Made by a program: the position numbers and the translations under genes. Below are positions 11,361 through 21,562 of a DNA stretch of 46,565 nucleotides, one piece after another. Source of the stretch: Cladosporium sp. IMV 00045 (taxonomy: Eukaryota; Ascomycota; Dothideomycetes; Cladosporiales; Cladosporiaceae). Below the pieces are notes generated by a model. That model saw only the letters and a program-made list of their open reading frames with translations, was not told the DNA's origin and did not search any database. The stretch covers positions 1 to 46,565 of the forward strand of contig MSJI02000350.1 of assembly GCA_001931905.2 (NCBI GenBank), written 5' to 3'. How positions within the stretch are numbered: the first letter of the stretch is position 1; the number at the start of each line of letters is the position of its first letter.

Positions 11361-11390
11361 CGCCAGGCGGCGCCAGGCGGCGCCAGGCGG
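11361..11390. repeat. Three tandem copies of cgccaggcgg
   Basis: Three exact head-to-tail 10-bp units followed by a partial unit (gccagg). Each unit contains an imperfect GCC/GGC dyad, so single strands could form small GC hairpins. No gene overlaps it convincingly. Confidence 0.9.
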
Positions 11391-12642
11391 GCCAGGGTCC
11401 CATGCATTGCCGAACCAAGCGACAAATATAATACTTTCGAAACTCGCAATTGCTATCTTCAGCAACGCTAGATGACATCCTCGAGTGTGGTTCCTGAGCT
11501 CTTCCCCTTCATCATCCAATATATACCAGGAGACTCCGCCACGATTGGAAACCGGATCTTGCCTTTGCAGTCTTCGTCAGGGCCCCGCCGTCGTATCCAC
11601 TCTTGGTGCCTCGTATTCTGGTCATCCGGTCCCTGTGCTACGTCGGAAGCATGCAACGCGAATCGTCGCAGCCTACGCGCGCTTGGACGGACCGGGCCCG
11701 TGTGTCTGTACTGTACTGCACGTCAGCCTCATGCTCGACGTTGGACTGTTTGATGGAAGACGATGATTCTGGGATGCCTATATCGTTCCATCACTGAACG
11801 CACACTTCAAGAATTTAGAAGGCAGACTTGACGATTCGACTGGCCTCCGGATGGATTCCGCTTTGGATTTTACTCTTCTGGTGCCCTGCGCCGTGCCCGT
11901 TGATTTGGTCTGCCGGCGTTGATGATGATCAAATCATGCTGTGTTCTTCGTGTCATCAAGTTGCGATGGAATCAGATTCAAGGCAGGACACTCATCAGCA
12001 CTGGAGTGGCTCAATCTAGGCGATCCTCGACGGGCGATCCTTGTAACTCGTGCAAAGACGGCGTATCAGAATCGAAAGGCAACAGATCCTCAAGGTAGGT
12101 TACATGTAATCATGTCTTCAATGCAAAGACTGCCTCACATGTAGGTAGGTACAACGTGACAACACCGCGACAAGCACGACTTCCTGGAGCGTCACGCAAC
12201 AGCAACACCTCAGACGAAGACTTGCACAAGTTTTCAAACTACCGTTGCAATATCTTCCACCGCATACCCGAGAGCTGCAGCCACCATTCGCGGACAGGCG
12301 GTGACTGCATCCCGACAAGGTCGTCTCCCGTTCGTTTCCAACGCAGTTGGAACCATCGCTGACATGGCATGCAGCTACTGTCCGCCCTTCTCCGTCGGTC
12401 TTCCCGCAGACCCAGACGCGCGTACCGTCATACGCGCCTACGACGTCTTGCAGGACGGCCTCACGGCCCTTTCGTTTCCAGAAGCCTGGCAGCACCTCCA
12501 GCGCTTCTGACACCACCACCACCATCACCACCATCGCTTCGACAAGCGACTCGGCGTTCAGCGCCACACAGCAGTCCGCGGCCGCTGCCTTCCAAGCGCC
12601 GCAACCTTCGCTCGCCGCGCTCACTGCGCGCACCTCATGTCA

Positions 12643-12823
12643 CTCTCGCTTCCAGAGGTGCGCTGTTCGGCCCAGCGCCGTCGACACCACCGCCACCACC
12701 GTCCAAGTATCGCAACCATCGCTCGCGGCGCCTACTTCGAGAGTCACTCGCTTCTCTCGCTTCCAGAGGTGCACGGTTCGGCCCAGCGCCGTCAACAACA
12801 CCACCACCACCGTTACTTCCACT
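12643..12823. repeat. 111-bp tandem repeat preceding and overlapping the orphan gene frame
   Basis: Two units begin at 12643 and 12754, each opening with ctctcgcttccagaggtgc and followed by cggttcggcccagcgccgtc-type sequence. A more diverged relative starts near 12465 (cgtttccagaagcc). The period is 111 bp, 37 codons, so the frame continuous with the downstream orphan gene stays open and repeats as RFQRC...RPSAV...TTTT. Confidence 0.75.
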
Positions 12824-12847
12824 GGCTCGGACTTCACCCGTGAGTCC

Positions 12848-14156
12848 ATGGCCACTGGATCCTATGCATCTCCTTCCCTCGCTTCGGAGGTTGCATATCC
12901 CACCGACACTCGCTCAGCCGCTTCCGCCATTGCGGAAGACTGGACCGTCAACTCCAATCTCTCCATCGTTGAGAAGGAGTTTGAGTCCACCGTCACCGCC
13001 GACATCCCGGAAGAGGTCTATCTTCCATCGCGCTTCAGCTCCGACTACTTTGTCGAGCTGGAGGGCGAGAAAATCACCGCCGACGCTCATTTGTACGGCG
13101 AGCTGCAGGATTCTGCAGTGTTGGTCCGCCAGCTTATCGATGAGGGAAGATGCCCCTCATTGTGCAACAGCGCCGGGCAAATGCGCATGAGAGAAGAGAT
13201 GATCACCACGATCATGAAAATCACGAAGTTGGATGACGACGTGGTTAAGGGCAGGGTTGCAAACGAGTATCTTGACTATGTTGAGACTGCTTACGGTTTG
13301 TCCCAATCTTTCTCCATGATCACACCTCTTCCCTTTCACAAATGCTGATGGCAATACTTCAGACCTCACCAGGCCGCTGTCCGAGGGAGACGACACCACC
13401 ATGGATGACGACGACAACGACACTCCTGCTGCTCGCAACGTCTCCGTGGAGGACGCCGATCGTCTCATCGACGCAATGGCTCTGGGCGTGGAGGCTGCCT
13501 TCCCGATCTTCAGGAAATTCCTGATGAAGCGCCAGGAAGCCTTCTACGCGAATGCGACGTACAAAGCGCTCACCTTCGCCACTACAACGCGCCGCAAGAT
13601 CCGTGCTCGCCTCCTGTGGGAGGAAGAGCAACGGCGCCAGCAGGTACTCGCGGAGGAGCGCAGAGTTCAGGCCGAGCGACAGCTTTCTTCCACCGTCGCC
13701 AACAAGTCCGGCCGCAAGTCAAAGCCTCAGCGAGAGATTGACTGCCCACTGCTGCCGGACGGCAACTGGCCAAACGCCGACGAGTTGAAACACACTCCCG
13801 AAGTTTTGGCGGCGACGGAGGAAGAAGACAATTTTATCCTTCGCTGGATGAACAAGCTGGGAACTTTCTTCGGAGAGGAGGGCATGAAGGGGGTCGAGCT
13901 CCATTCATGGAGATGGCGCAAGGTTCTCGCTGGAATCCGGGAGGACAGACGCTTGACCGAGCAGGAGGAGAAGGAAGAGCAGGAGGCAAGACAACAGAGG
14001 ACGCAACCGCTGTCGACCCTCTACGAGGAGACCGAGGACAGCACCATCACTGAGGAGACCGAGGACAGTACGATCACGTCCACAATCTGCGACACGATCT
14101 ACAGTGTCGGTTCAACCCTCGTGAAGGGTATTTTGCACAATCTGGGCTTTCCTTGA
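12848..14156 (+). CDS. Orphan acidic protein, two exons, function unknown
   Basis: Exons 12848-13295 and 13363-14156 joined by a 67-bp phase-1 intron (GTTTGT, branch-like TGCTGAT, CAG) give 413 residues. I do not recognise any family. Visible features are: a Ser/Thr-rich N-terminus; two mainly helical regions (about 95-150 and 165-260), the latter with a charged WEEEQRRQQVLAEERRVQAE segment that could be a coiled coil; an internal duplicated nonapeptide EETEDSTIT near the C-terminus; and a hydrophobic terminal helix. The first in-frame ATG is 12848, but the same frame is open back to 12305 across tandem 37-codon repeats, so an upstream start exon spliced into the repeats is possible and the N-terminus is uncertain. 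Repeat arrays lie on both sides. The gene may be lineage-specific. Confidence 0.6.
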
Positions 14157-14412
14157 GCGGACGACATGAATGTCCCACAACTTGCGTCGACGACTGACAT
14201 CCGCCTCGGCGGTAATGTCACACGTACCGACTTCGAATGAGCCAGTGTCCTCGATACGAGGTGCTTGGTCTCCGGAGTTCGCTTACGAGTCGGTGCAAGA
14301 CGGACAACCCATCTCCAATGCTCAATGGTCAAACCCAGACAACGCTTCCGAAGATCCTCTTCTTCTGCTTCAACTTCCAGACCTCCACATCTCAACACTC
14401 ACCACCGGTGAC

Positions 14413-14683
14413 GGTAGCAGCAGGGCCGATGGGAACTGCCTACCGATCACACAGCGCCGCACCTTCCTGAGAACACGCCAACCCGTGGTAGCAGCAGGGC
14501 CGATGAGAACTGCCTACCGACGACACAGCGCCACATCTCTCCGAAGACATGCCATCCCATGGTAGCAGTAGGGCCGATGGGAACTACCTACCTACCTGAA
14601 CTTCAAACGCCATTCGCACGAGCAGTCTCAACAAACTCAACAAGCAACAAGTAGCAGCAGGGCCGATGGGAACTGCATACTTC
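14413..14683. repeat. 74-bp tandem repeat with conserved hairpin core, about 3.5 copies
   Basis: Copies start at 14413, 14487, 14561 and 14650. The conserved core is ggtagcagcagggccgatg followed by ggaactgcctacc; the rest of each unit (cacacagcgcc-type) is less conserved. GGTA+GCAG at the left of the core can pair with CTGC+TACC at the right with one bulged base. The first copy starts 257 bp after the orphan gene's stop codon. Confidence 0.85.
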
Positions 14684-15019
14684 ACGAACCCACCCAATCA
14701 ACAGTGATCATCTCTCTCACAACGGCACCACACCGCTTTTGCAGCAAGCACAGCAATCACCAGCTGCAACCACTCTTTCAACCGCCGCATCATTTGCTTC
14801 CGACCAGCGAATGCCTGCATCAGACAGCTCTTCAGCATCCAGTTCACCGTTGGCAGTGGACGCAACCAAGACCAAGGTAAGTATCCCTTTTCCTTTGTAG
14901 GAGGAACCCAAAAAAAAACCCAAAAATGCTGCTTTGGGGAGTGTGGTGGCGGCCACACGAGGATCCAATCGGTGGCCCAAAAAAACTACCGAGCGCTATA
15001 GTCGTTCCCGGGGGACTTT

Positions 15020-15090
15020 TGCTTTCCTTGCTTTCCTTGCTTTCTTGTTTTCTTGCTTTCTTGCTTTGCTTTTTGCTTGCTTTCCACGAT
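15020..15090. repeat. Pyrimidine-rich CTTTCCTTG-type simple repeat
   Basis: Degenerate run of ctttccttg/ctttcttg units on the plus strand; low-complexity sequence with no coding signal. Confidence 0.7.
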
Positions 15091-15491
15091 CTACTCATCA
15101 CCGATCTACTGCTCATGAGAAGATCTACTGATTCACAGTGCACTTGGCACATCCAACCTCTGATGGAGGAGATACTACTGACAGAGACTACTGACATCAC
15201 AGCTAGAGCTTGCGCGCGAGTGTATGGATCACGACTTCCCGGTCAGCTCACGTCAGCAATCTTCCGTCGAGGCTTGAGCGCAGCGATCGAGGAGGAAGGA
15301 GGCAGGGCTCGTCGCGCTTGGACTTGGAGGGGGAATGCTGGCTGGCGACTGGAACTTGGCGACCACATTTCGAGACGATCACATGTTTCTGGCGAACTTA
15401 ACAAGCAACCGAACTGGACTTTCAGGGACGAAGGCGTGGTCACCGGAGGAGAAAGCACTTTGACAGAAACTCACGAGACGTGGTTTCGGAG

Positions 15492-15697
15492 GGTATGCGA
15501 GGACGATCGAGTGATGGGACCTGGGATGGGGACGGTGGTTCTCGGAGGCGCTCACGGGGAGTCGGATCGGTTGATACTCAAGACAAGAGACGCGGCATTG
15601 GCTGGTATGCATGGACGATCGAGTGGTGGGACTTGGGATGGGATGGGTGTTTTTCGGAGGCGCTCATGGGAATTCGGATCTGTTGATACTCAGACGA
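15492..15697. repeat. 112-bp direct repeat, two copies
   Basis: Blocks beginning ggtatgc.(a/t)ggacgatcgagt at 15492 and 15604 align over about 94 bp with substitutions but constant spacing (ggacgatcga at 15501/15613, tcggaggcgctca at 15542/15654, gttgatactca at 15570/15682). The period is not a multiple of three. Confidence 0.85.
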
Positions 15698-15930
15698 ACG
15701 TGTGATGGGACTGGCGATGGGGGCTTTCTCAATGGGGCTGAGGCGCTGGAGGGCTGGGTTCGGGGATGTTTGTGGATGGGTTGAAGGAGACGTTCTGGTC
15801 GGAGGCGATTGGCATTCGTTGAAGGGGCTTTTCAGGTCGACGCATGTGGATGAGGGATGGAGAGGGGCATCGCTGGCAATGCTGTCGAGGCGTTGAGCGA
15901 TCGTTTGGGACTTTTGGGTGATGGAGAGCA

Positions 15931-16092
15931 TGTTTGGCATCGAGCCTCTTGCCTTTGGTGGAGATTCACGATCTTTGGGGATTCTTCGGGTTGAAACCAG
16001 CTTGTTTGGCATCGAGCCTCTTGCTTTGGGTGGAAATTCAGTTAGTTGGATGAAGAAAGGCATGTATGGCATCGAGCCTCTTGCTTGGGATG
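15931..16092. repeat. 60/72-bp imperfect repeat, three copies
   Basis: The core tgtttggcatcgagcctctt recurs at 15931, 16003 and 16063 (the last copy has tgtatggc). Both periods are multiples of three and frames on both strands remain open across the array: plus reads FGIEPLA.GG.S, minus reads PPKARGSMPN. No start, signal or homology supports either as a gene. Confidence 0.75.
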
Positions 16093-16291
16093 AAGAAAGC
16101 AGGCGAATGCCTACACAACGCTATATTCGTTGCAAGTCACTCACTTCTCGTTGGTGAAACATAATGCCAACGCGGTGAAATCATTCATTCAGGCTACATC
16201 AAATCCAAAAGCCTTTACCACCCAAACCATTTCATTCCAACATATCATGATTCATGAGATCCTCTCCCCCTAAAATCCCTCCCACCACCCC

Positions 16292-18545
16292 TCACGCAGG
16301 AATTCCCACCCTTCCCAACGCAAGCAACGCAAACCACCCCCCCACCACGGGCCTGGCGATAAAATGCGGCGGCCCATCCGCATAACCCCCCGTATCCGCC
16401 TGATACAAATCCGTCGCGGCAGAATTCGTGCTTGTCTCACCAATCCACCTCGCCAACCTCCCCACCATCTCCCCCCTCGTATCGTCCTCCGCCACACTCG
16501 CCGCCCACATCTCCCAATCATTCTTCGCCCACCCATGTCGCGTGTCCAGCGGCACGCCGAAGTCCTCCGCGATCGAAGGGTAGAACGCAGACTGCATTTC
16601 GTAAACCTCACGCGGGACCAGTTTCGTGCCCACCAGCGCGTCCGCGTACAGATTGTACAGCAGGCCGTGGGACTCCGCGTCGCCGTACGACAGCGTCGTG
16701 TGCGGTGGGGACGCGCCGCGGTTGATTCCCAATTCCGCCCAGCGGGCGATGTAGTCTGTGGCGATGGAGGAGAAGTTCGCGCCGTCGTCTGCTTCGTGCC
16801 CGGTCAGGTTTGCGATGGCGCTCATGGCTTGGATGCCGATGATGCCTTTGAGCGCGAGATTGGTTTGGTTGGCGAGCGCGCCGGCGAAGTCGTCCGTGCT
16901 CTGCTGCGAGGCGGGGATGAGCGCGTTGCCGACGAGGTAGTCGGCCCACTGGCGAAGGTGCGGGTAGTATTTCGTCAGGAGGGCGGTGTCTTGCGTTTTC
17001 TGCGCGTAGGCGAGGGTCAGGATGAGCATGTTGCCGCTTTCTTCGACGGGCATTTCTTGCGTTTGTTCCGAGGCGTGGCCTGTCGCGTTCGGGTAGTGGA
17101 AGCCCACGTCGTGGATGGCGAAGTCTTCGGGCCAGAGCCCGTTGTCGATCACGATGAGGACGGGGTCGAGCAGGTATTTGAGCCAGGACGGGTTGAAGTA
17201 GAGGAGCAAGGGGGAGGAGGGGAAGATCACGTCGACGGTGTTCATGTTGCCGTTGGAGGAGATTTCTTTCATGAAGATGTAGGGGTTCTGCTCCGTGCCG
17301 GCCATTTGCGTGGCGCCCCAGGCCTGGCGCGCGGCGAGGGACACGATCGTCAGGTAGTCTTGTCCGCCGACGTCGAGGGCGTCGTTGGTCACTTTGCTGT
17401 CGAGATCGACGCATTTAGAGAAGACGTTGGAGTAGTCGTTGTGGAAGAAGGAGAGGGCTGAGAGGTCGTCGCTGTACTGGCCACGCCAGAGGCTGGGGAC
17501 TGGTTGCAGACCGGAGCCGGTGTTGAATTGTGCGGCTTCCTCTTGGGCCAGGAAGATGGTGAAGAGCGAGTGTGCTTCCGAGCTTCCGACGCGTCCGTAG
17601 TCGACGCTGTAGCCGAAGACGGGATAGTTGTCGTTGATGGCACGGTATTCTCCGTCATCGGAGTTGTCGAGCGTGCCGATGTTGATGAACTGGTTGCGAA
17701 CGGCGGTGTCTGCTCCCGCTCTGTGCGTGAGACCATCGCTGCTGGAGGTGGCGTAGTACCAGTTGCCCCATTCCGCCTGGTCGCCTTGCTCGCTGAAAGC
17801 TGCTTGCGTTTGCCTGGCGAATCGATGGTATGGAACGTCGTCACCGGCTGTTCCGTAGGACCATTCTACGGTTTGGGTTCGGTCTCCTGAGGCCCATTCT
17901 GAATGCGTGTGTCAGCAGTGCGAATCGAGGTATGTAGAATCAGGCCATGAACATACCAGCACTGATGTCAGTATAGATTTGCACATCGTGCTCTTGGCCG
18001 TCCTTAGACGACACGATGATTGACAGATAAGAGACAGGAGCACTCTGTCGTAGTAGGTCATCCGGCGTGATAGGCGAGACGAATCGAACCTTCAGGGTGA
18101 CAACATCTCCTACGTCGAATTCGAAGATCGAATGTGTTGATGTGTAAGCGAACGAGGTCTGGTTGGCCACTTCCGGCAATGGGTCGGGATTTCCCATCCA
18201 CGTGTAGGCTGTGTTGTCGACGCGGATTAAACCGGTCCAACCGGTTGCTTGACCACTGGATCATTGTCAGTTGCAGTTCGTTCACGTGGTCTGCGGGAAG
18301 GCTTACTTCCAGAATGTCGGCCATTGTCCAGCGAGGTATCCGCCATTGCTGTTGCTGCCGCCTGCAGGTTGCCAGGCTTCTGGTGCGTTAGCTAAAGCTG
18401 ATTACCGCTTTGACAGGGATTACAAACTGCTGAGATACGGCGATCTGACCGCGAGCGGTATCGCTGGTGGTCGAGCAGGATTGAAGCTCGATTGAGCTGC
18501 TGTGAGCGAAGCACAAAGCAGGAGAGACACGATCGACGGCATCAT
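16292..18545 (-). CDS. Secreted glutaminase, GtaA type
   Basis: Four exons on the minus strand: 18428-18545, 18307-18379, 17957-18255 and 16292-17898, with GT-AG junctions that all keep frame; 698 residues, normal for the family. Residues about 1-18 form a signal peptide, then the family N-terminus (PPAIPLAVRSPYLS), YLAGQWPTFW, TGWTGLIRVD and VEWSYGTAGDD. The C-terminal half carries VTNDALDVGGQDYLTIVSLAARQAWG, NPYIFMKEISSNGNMNTVDVIFPSSP, DNGLWPEDFAIHDVG, the EESGNMLILTLAYA segment and RHGWAKNDWEMW. These match the fungal GtaA-type glutaminases (DUF5127/DUF4965/DUF1793), which deaminate extracellular L-glutamine to glutamate and ammonia. Several N-glycosylation sequons fit secretion. The start at 18545 is one of two adjacent ATGs. 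The downstream neighbour is convergent across the repeat-rich interval. Confidence 0.9.
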
Positions 18546-21500
18546 CGGTGTCGTCGTAGAGAACCGTTGATGAGGAAGGGCATGGAAAGAGGGACAATAT
18601 TAGCGAGAGACAGCGTATTTGGAGACATATTGATATCCATCCCAGCCTGCATGTCTGCCACGGCAATTCGGCAGACATGAGGACCGACGCGATGAGGACA
18701 AGTTCTGGAGACTAAACAACCACTAGATCCATGCTCGCCATGCTTCCCCCAGTGCGAGTCGTCGGGTCAGAAGATGCCGTGTCCACATGTGCACGCACGC
18801 GTGACGAACACGAAAGTATCGAGTGGCTTGTAGAGCTCTACGTGTTCGTGTTCCTGGACGATCATGGCTCGTGCGAACAGCATCGTATATTGCGCGGCGA
18901 GTCACAGAGGTTGGAGATGTTGGATGTCGGCTCGAGAGGCTGAAATCGGGTTGATGAGCCGTCCCCATGGTGTCTCAGTATAGAGTTGCGCGTTATAGGC
19001 GGGTTGTCGTTCATCCGAAAACGTGCGGCTGAGGGGTGAGGACGAAGGACGCTTTGCGCGTGGCTGCGGGCCGTTGCAGGATGAGAGACATCTTTCTTGG
19101 ACGTCGACTGGTTCCCCTACACGCCGACTCCGCATCTTTTCTCGAGAGTCGGTGTGTTTGTTGTATATTTCGCTGCATACTGCACGTCAGCTGCGTCGGA
19201 GGATGCTAATGTCTTCGCCTGGTGCTGGCTCGAATTGCGCTCTCATCAATATTGCACACAGCATCGGTCTGCTCACATGGTCTCATCGCCCATCGACGGT
19301 CATCGAAATCATAGACCTTGCCATCGAACTAATGCCTCCCAGGAGTCTACAGTACATCGAATCTGGGGTCAGGTATCTCCGTCCACTGGTGTTGCCTCCT
19401 TGGCACCAGAGTGCAGTTTCCGTCATGCGGCCAGCTGCATGAAGTCCTGACGTGTTTGCTATTGCTTGGTCCAACTCTTCGGGTCCAAATATTGTTTCTG
19501 AAATCGCTTGCTGATACTGGTAATTCCTGGTTGTGGTCATGAACGCTGTGCAAGACCCCCGGTAGCATACAGGACGGTGGGATGCAGGGGTGAGCTCTTT
19601 GCCCATGTGGCTGCTAACGCAACTCTCGAGCATCAATATCGCGGTCACGCAGCATGATGGGCTGCCAGATGACTGGTTTTTCAACACCCCCCCGGATGCG
19701 ATGTTCAAGCTATAACTTTAGCCTCCGGTCTTGCCACGCACCGCTACCTATCTGGACCCCAGTCAAACCTCCTTGTGCAGCGGCGTTCAATTTGACGGTC
19801 GCTCATATGCGGTCAAATGACTTGCGAGCGAGGATACTGGAGAGGGAAGTGGTAATATGGAAATACGTTGTGCCTCCATATCAGGAGATCATACCATGCA
19901 TTTGGTAAATGGTCACACGGTGTCTAGCAACCTGGACTATCTATCTGGTACTGATCGCCTTTCCCAGTCCGAAGATCGACTGGGGGACAATCTGCAATAG
20001 CCAGACAAGAGGCGATCGTAGGATATGGTCTCCTGTGTCCTTTGGTCTGACCAGCACATGTCTGCCGACGCCGCACTTGCTCACATCGGCCATATCACAT
20101 GCTTCTCCGGCGGAAGTGATGAGCTATGAACCGCAGCCATGAGATACAACCGGCACAGCATGGAACGATTTTGCAGTTGTCCTGGCTCTGGCTATCAAAA
20201 ACGATAAATGGTGATTGGGAACATGACAGCTTAGCTTTAACGATAGCATGCAATTATTATATCATCATCCTGGTTCAATCACTCAAACTCTGGACAGAGC
20301 GTGTACAGCAAAAGCACACCCGAGCCTTTCAAAGATGAACAGAATTTACACTGATCACTGCCTATTAAATCTCTCGATGGGCGTCATTCTTGTGGCAAAA
20401 ACGGCAATTCATCCAGTCAGATATCTTCAACCCAGTCCATGTAGATGCTTAAAAGCTGCAAACGACATCGCGCTGGCAGCGACCACATGTATCCGAGCTC
20501 GCCGGAATCTAGATCTTATATCCACGACAGCCCAACAGTGGTCGAAGTAACGGAAGTCGTTACACTCATCCTGAGAAGGGCAACAAGTTCGTCGGAAGGA
20601 AATGGCCCCTACCTTCATCTCGTCTTAGAAGCCTGTGACAGATAGCCGCGCTGGCATTTAATGATCCAAACGCCTTGTGGGTGCTTTCAGGATTCAATAT
20701 TACGACTGTAATTTAAGACCTCATGACAATGGCAGGCATGAGAGAAGTCGGCGACGCTTGTCAATCCGGCGATGCAGTCGTGATACAGACTATAACGACC
20801 GACCAGACAAGATACGGCAGAAACATTCTCAGTAATGTCTTCCACGATGGTAGTTAATGAGATAGCAACACCAATAGCTATCATAGTCCGCTTGATCTAA
20901 AGTATATGGCTCTATGGTGCCAGCCGAGAACCCTAGGAGGTACAATGTCGACGATACATAGCATCGTACTGAAAGTCGGTCAACACCAGTCTTCCTCGCT
21001 TCGGCTCCGATTTCACTTGATATGCGGTGAGAAGCAATAATGCCGTTGGCTCGATTAGATACTGCGTCGAAGCTCAAGCCGGACTTCATCTGACGACTCC
21101 GCCCTTTTCGGCACTTTTCGGGACATTACAAGCAGCCTTTTGAATGGGCTAGACTGTAATTCTTGAAGTCAATTTATTCTGCCTAGTTGTATGCTTTGCA
21201 CTTAAGTGACTTAGTCAAAAGAAGAGACAACCAAGCTCCCAATTGAGCTGATCTTGGCATTGGCGGGAGCTTTCATACCCGGATGTTTTCTTGCTTTGTT
21301 GTCGCATCCAGACATCCCATAATAATTCCTGACAGTTGGCACTTGATAAACTTCCACCATACTGTTCGGCCTGTGCGTAAAGTGTGCGTTGTACACGTTA
21401 GCTCGCTCGACCGAAGCTCGGTATACAACAAGCCTAACGGTGGACGGGCTGCGAAAGGTCCACTCACACCTACCCTCGAGCCTCGCTACCTTCCTCTCGG

Positions 21501-21562
21501 GAACTGTTCAAGCAAACCGCAACGTGCCTCAGCCAACACACCAGATAGAGGAATCCAACACT
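18546..21562. other. Long gene-poor interval with lower GC, 3 kb
   Basis: Divergent space between the glutaminase and RIB7 genes. The outer parts should be promoters. From about 19.7 to 21.3 kb GC drops (about 42% by hand count over 20221-20460) and only short unrelated frames occur; I find no transposase, reverse transcriptase or conserved peptide. It may be decayed repeat sequence, but I cannot identify the element. Confidence 0.45.

Larger units (their letters stand above)
10478..12847. other. Divergent intergenic region, GC-rich, repeat-bearing
   Basis: Lies between the TRP-like gene (minus) and the orphan repeat-associated gene (plus). It holds a GGAT microsatellite (10629-10654), an ATG/GAT microsatellite (10864-10884), three copies of a 10-bp GC-rich unit (11361-11390) and the imperfect repeats that precede the orphan gene. 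No other convincing gene. Confidence 0.5.
14157..16291. other. Repeat-rich intergenic region, 2.1 kb
   Basis: Between the orphan gene and the convergent glutaminase gene. It holds three unrelated tandem repeat families (74 bp, 112 bp and 60/72 bp) and a CTTG/CTTT-rich pyrimidine tract at about 15020-15090. Several frames of 80-260 codons are open (for example 14926-15705 plus, 15578-16072 minus), but none resembles a known protein and the 112-bp period breaks the frame, so I call no gene. Confidence 0.5.

Noticed and set aside
12118..12633. 171-codon minus-strand frame upstream of the orphan gene
   Set aside because: Cys/Val-rich antisense of the repeat region, with no homology and no coherent gene model.
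14413..14683. CRISPR-like regular repeats
   Set aside because: The units are directly tandem, have similar spacer-like parts rather than unique spacers, and the genome is fungal.
14926..15705. 259-codon open frame on the plus strand
   Set aside because: It runs through a simple pyrimidine repeat and the 112-bp repeat whose period shifts frame; the peptide is Leu/Arg low-complexity and resembles no protein.
15578..16072. 164-codon minus-strand frame with repeated KARGSMPN peptides, considered as a Kex2-processed repeat peptide precursor
   Set aside because: There is no signal peptide, no regular dibasic sites flanking each repeat, and an equally open frame on the opposite strand.
16364..17461. 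365-codon plus-strand frame opposite the glutaminase
   Set aside because: It is the complement of a well-supported conserved exon in GC-rich sequence; the Val/Arg/Gly-rich composition is typical of an antisense shadow.
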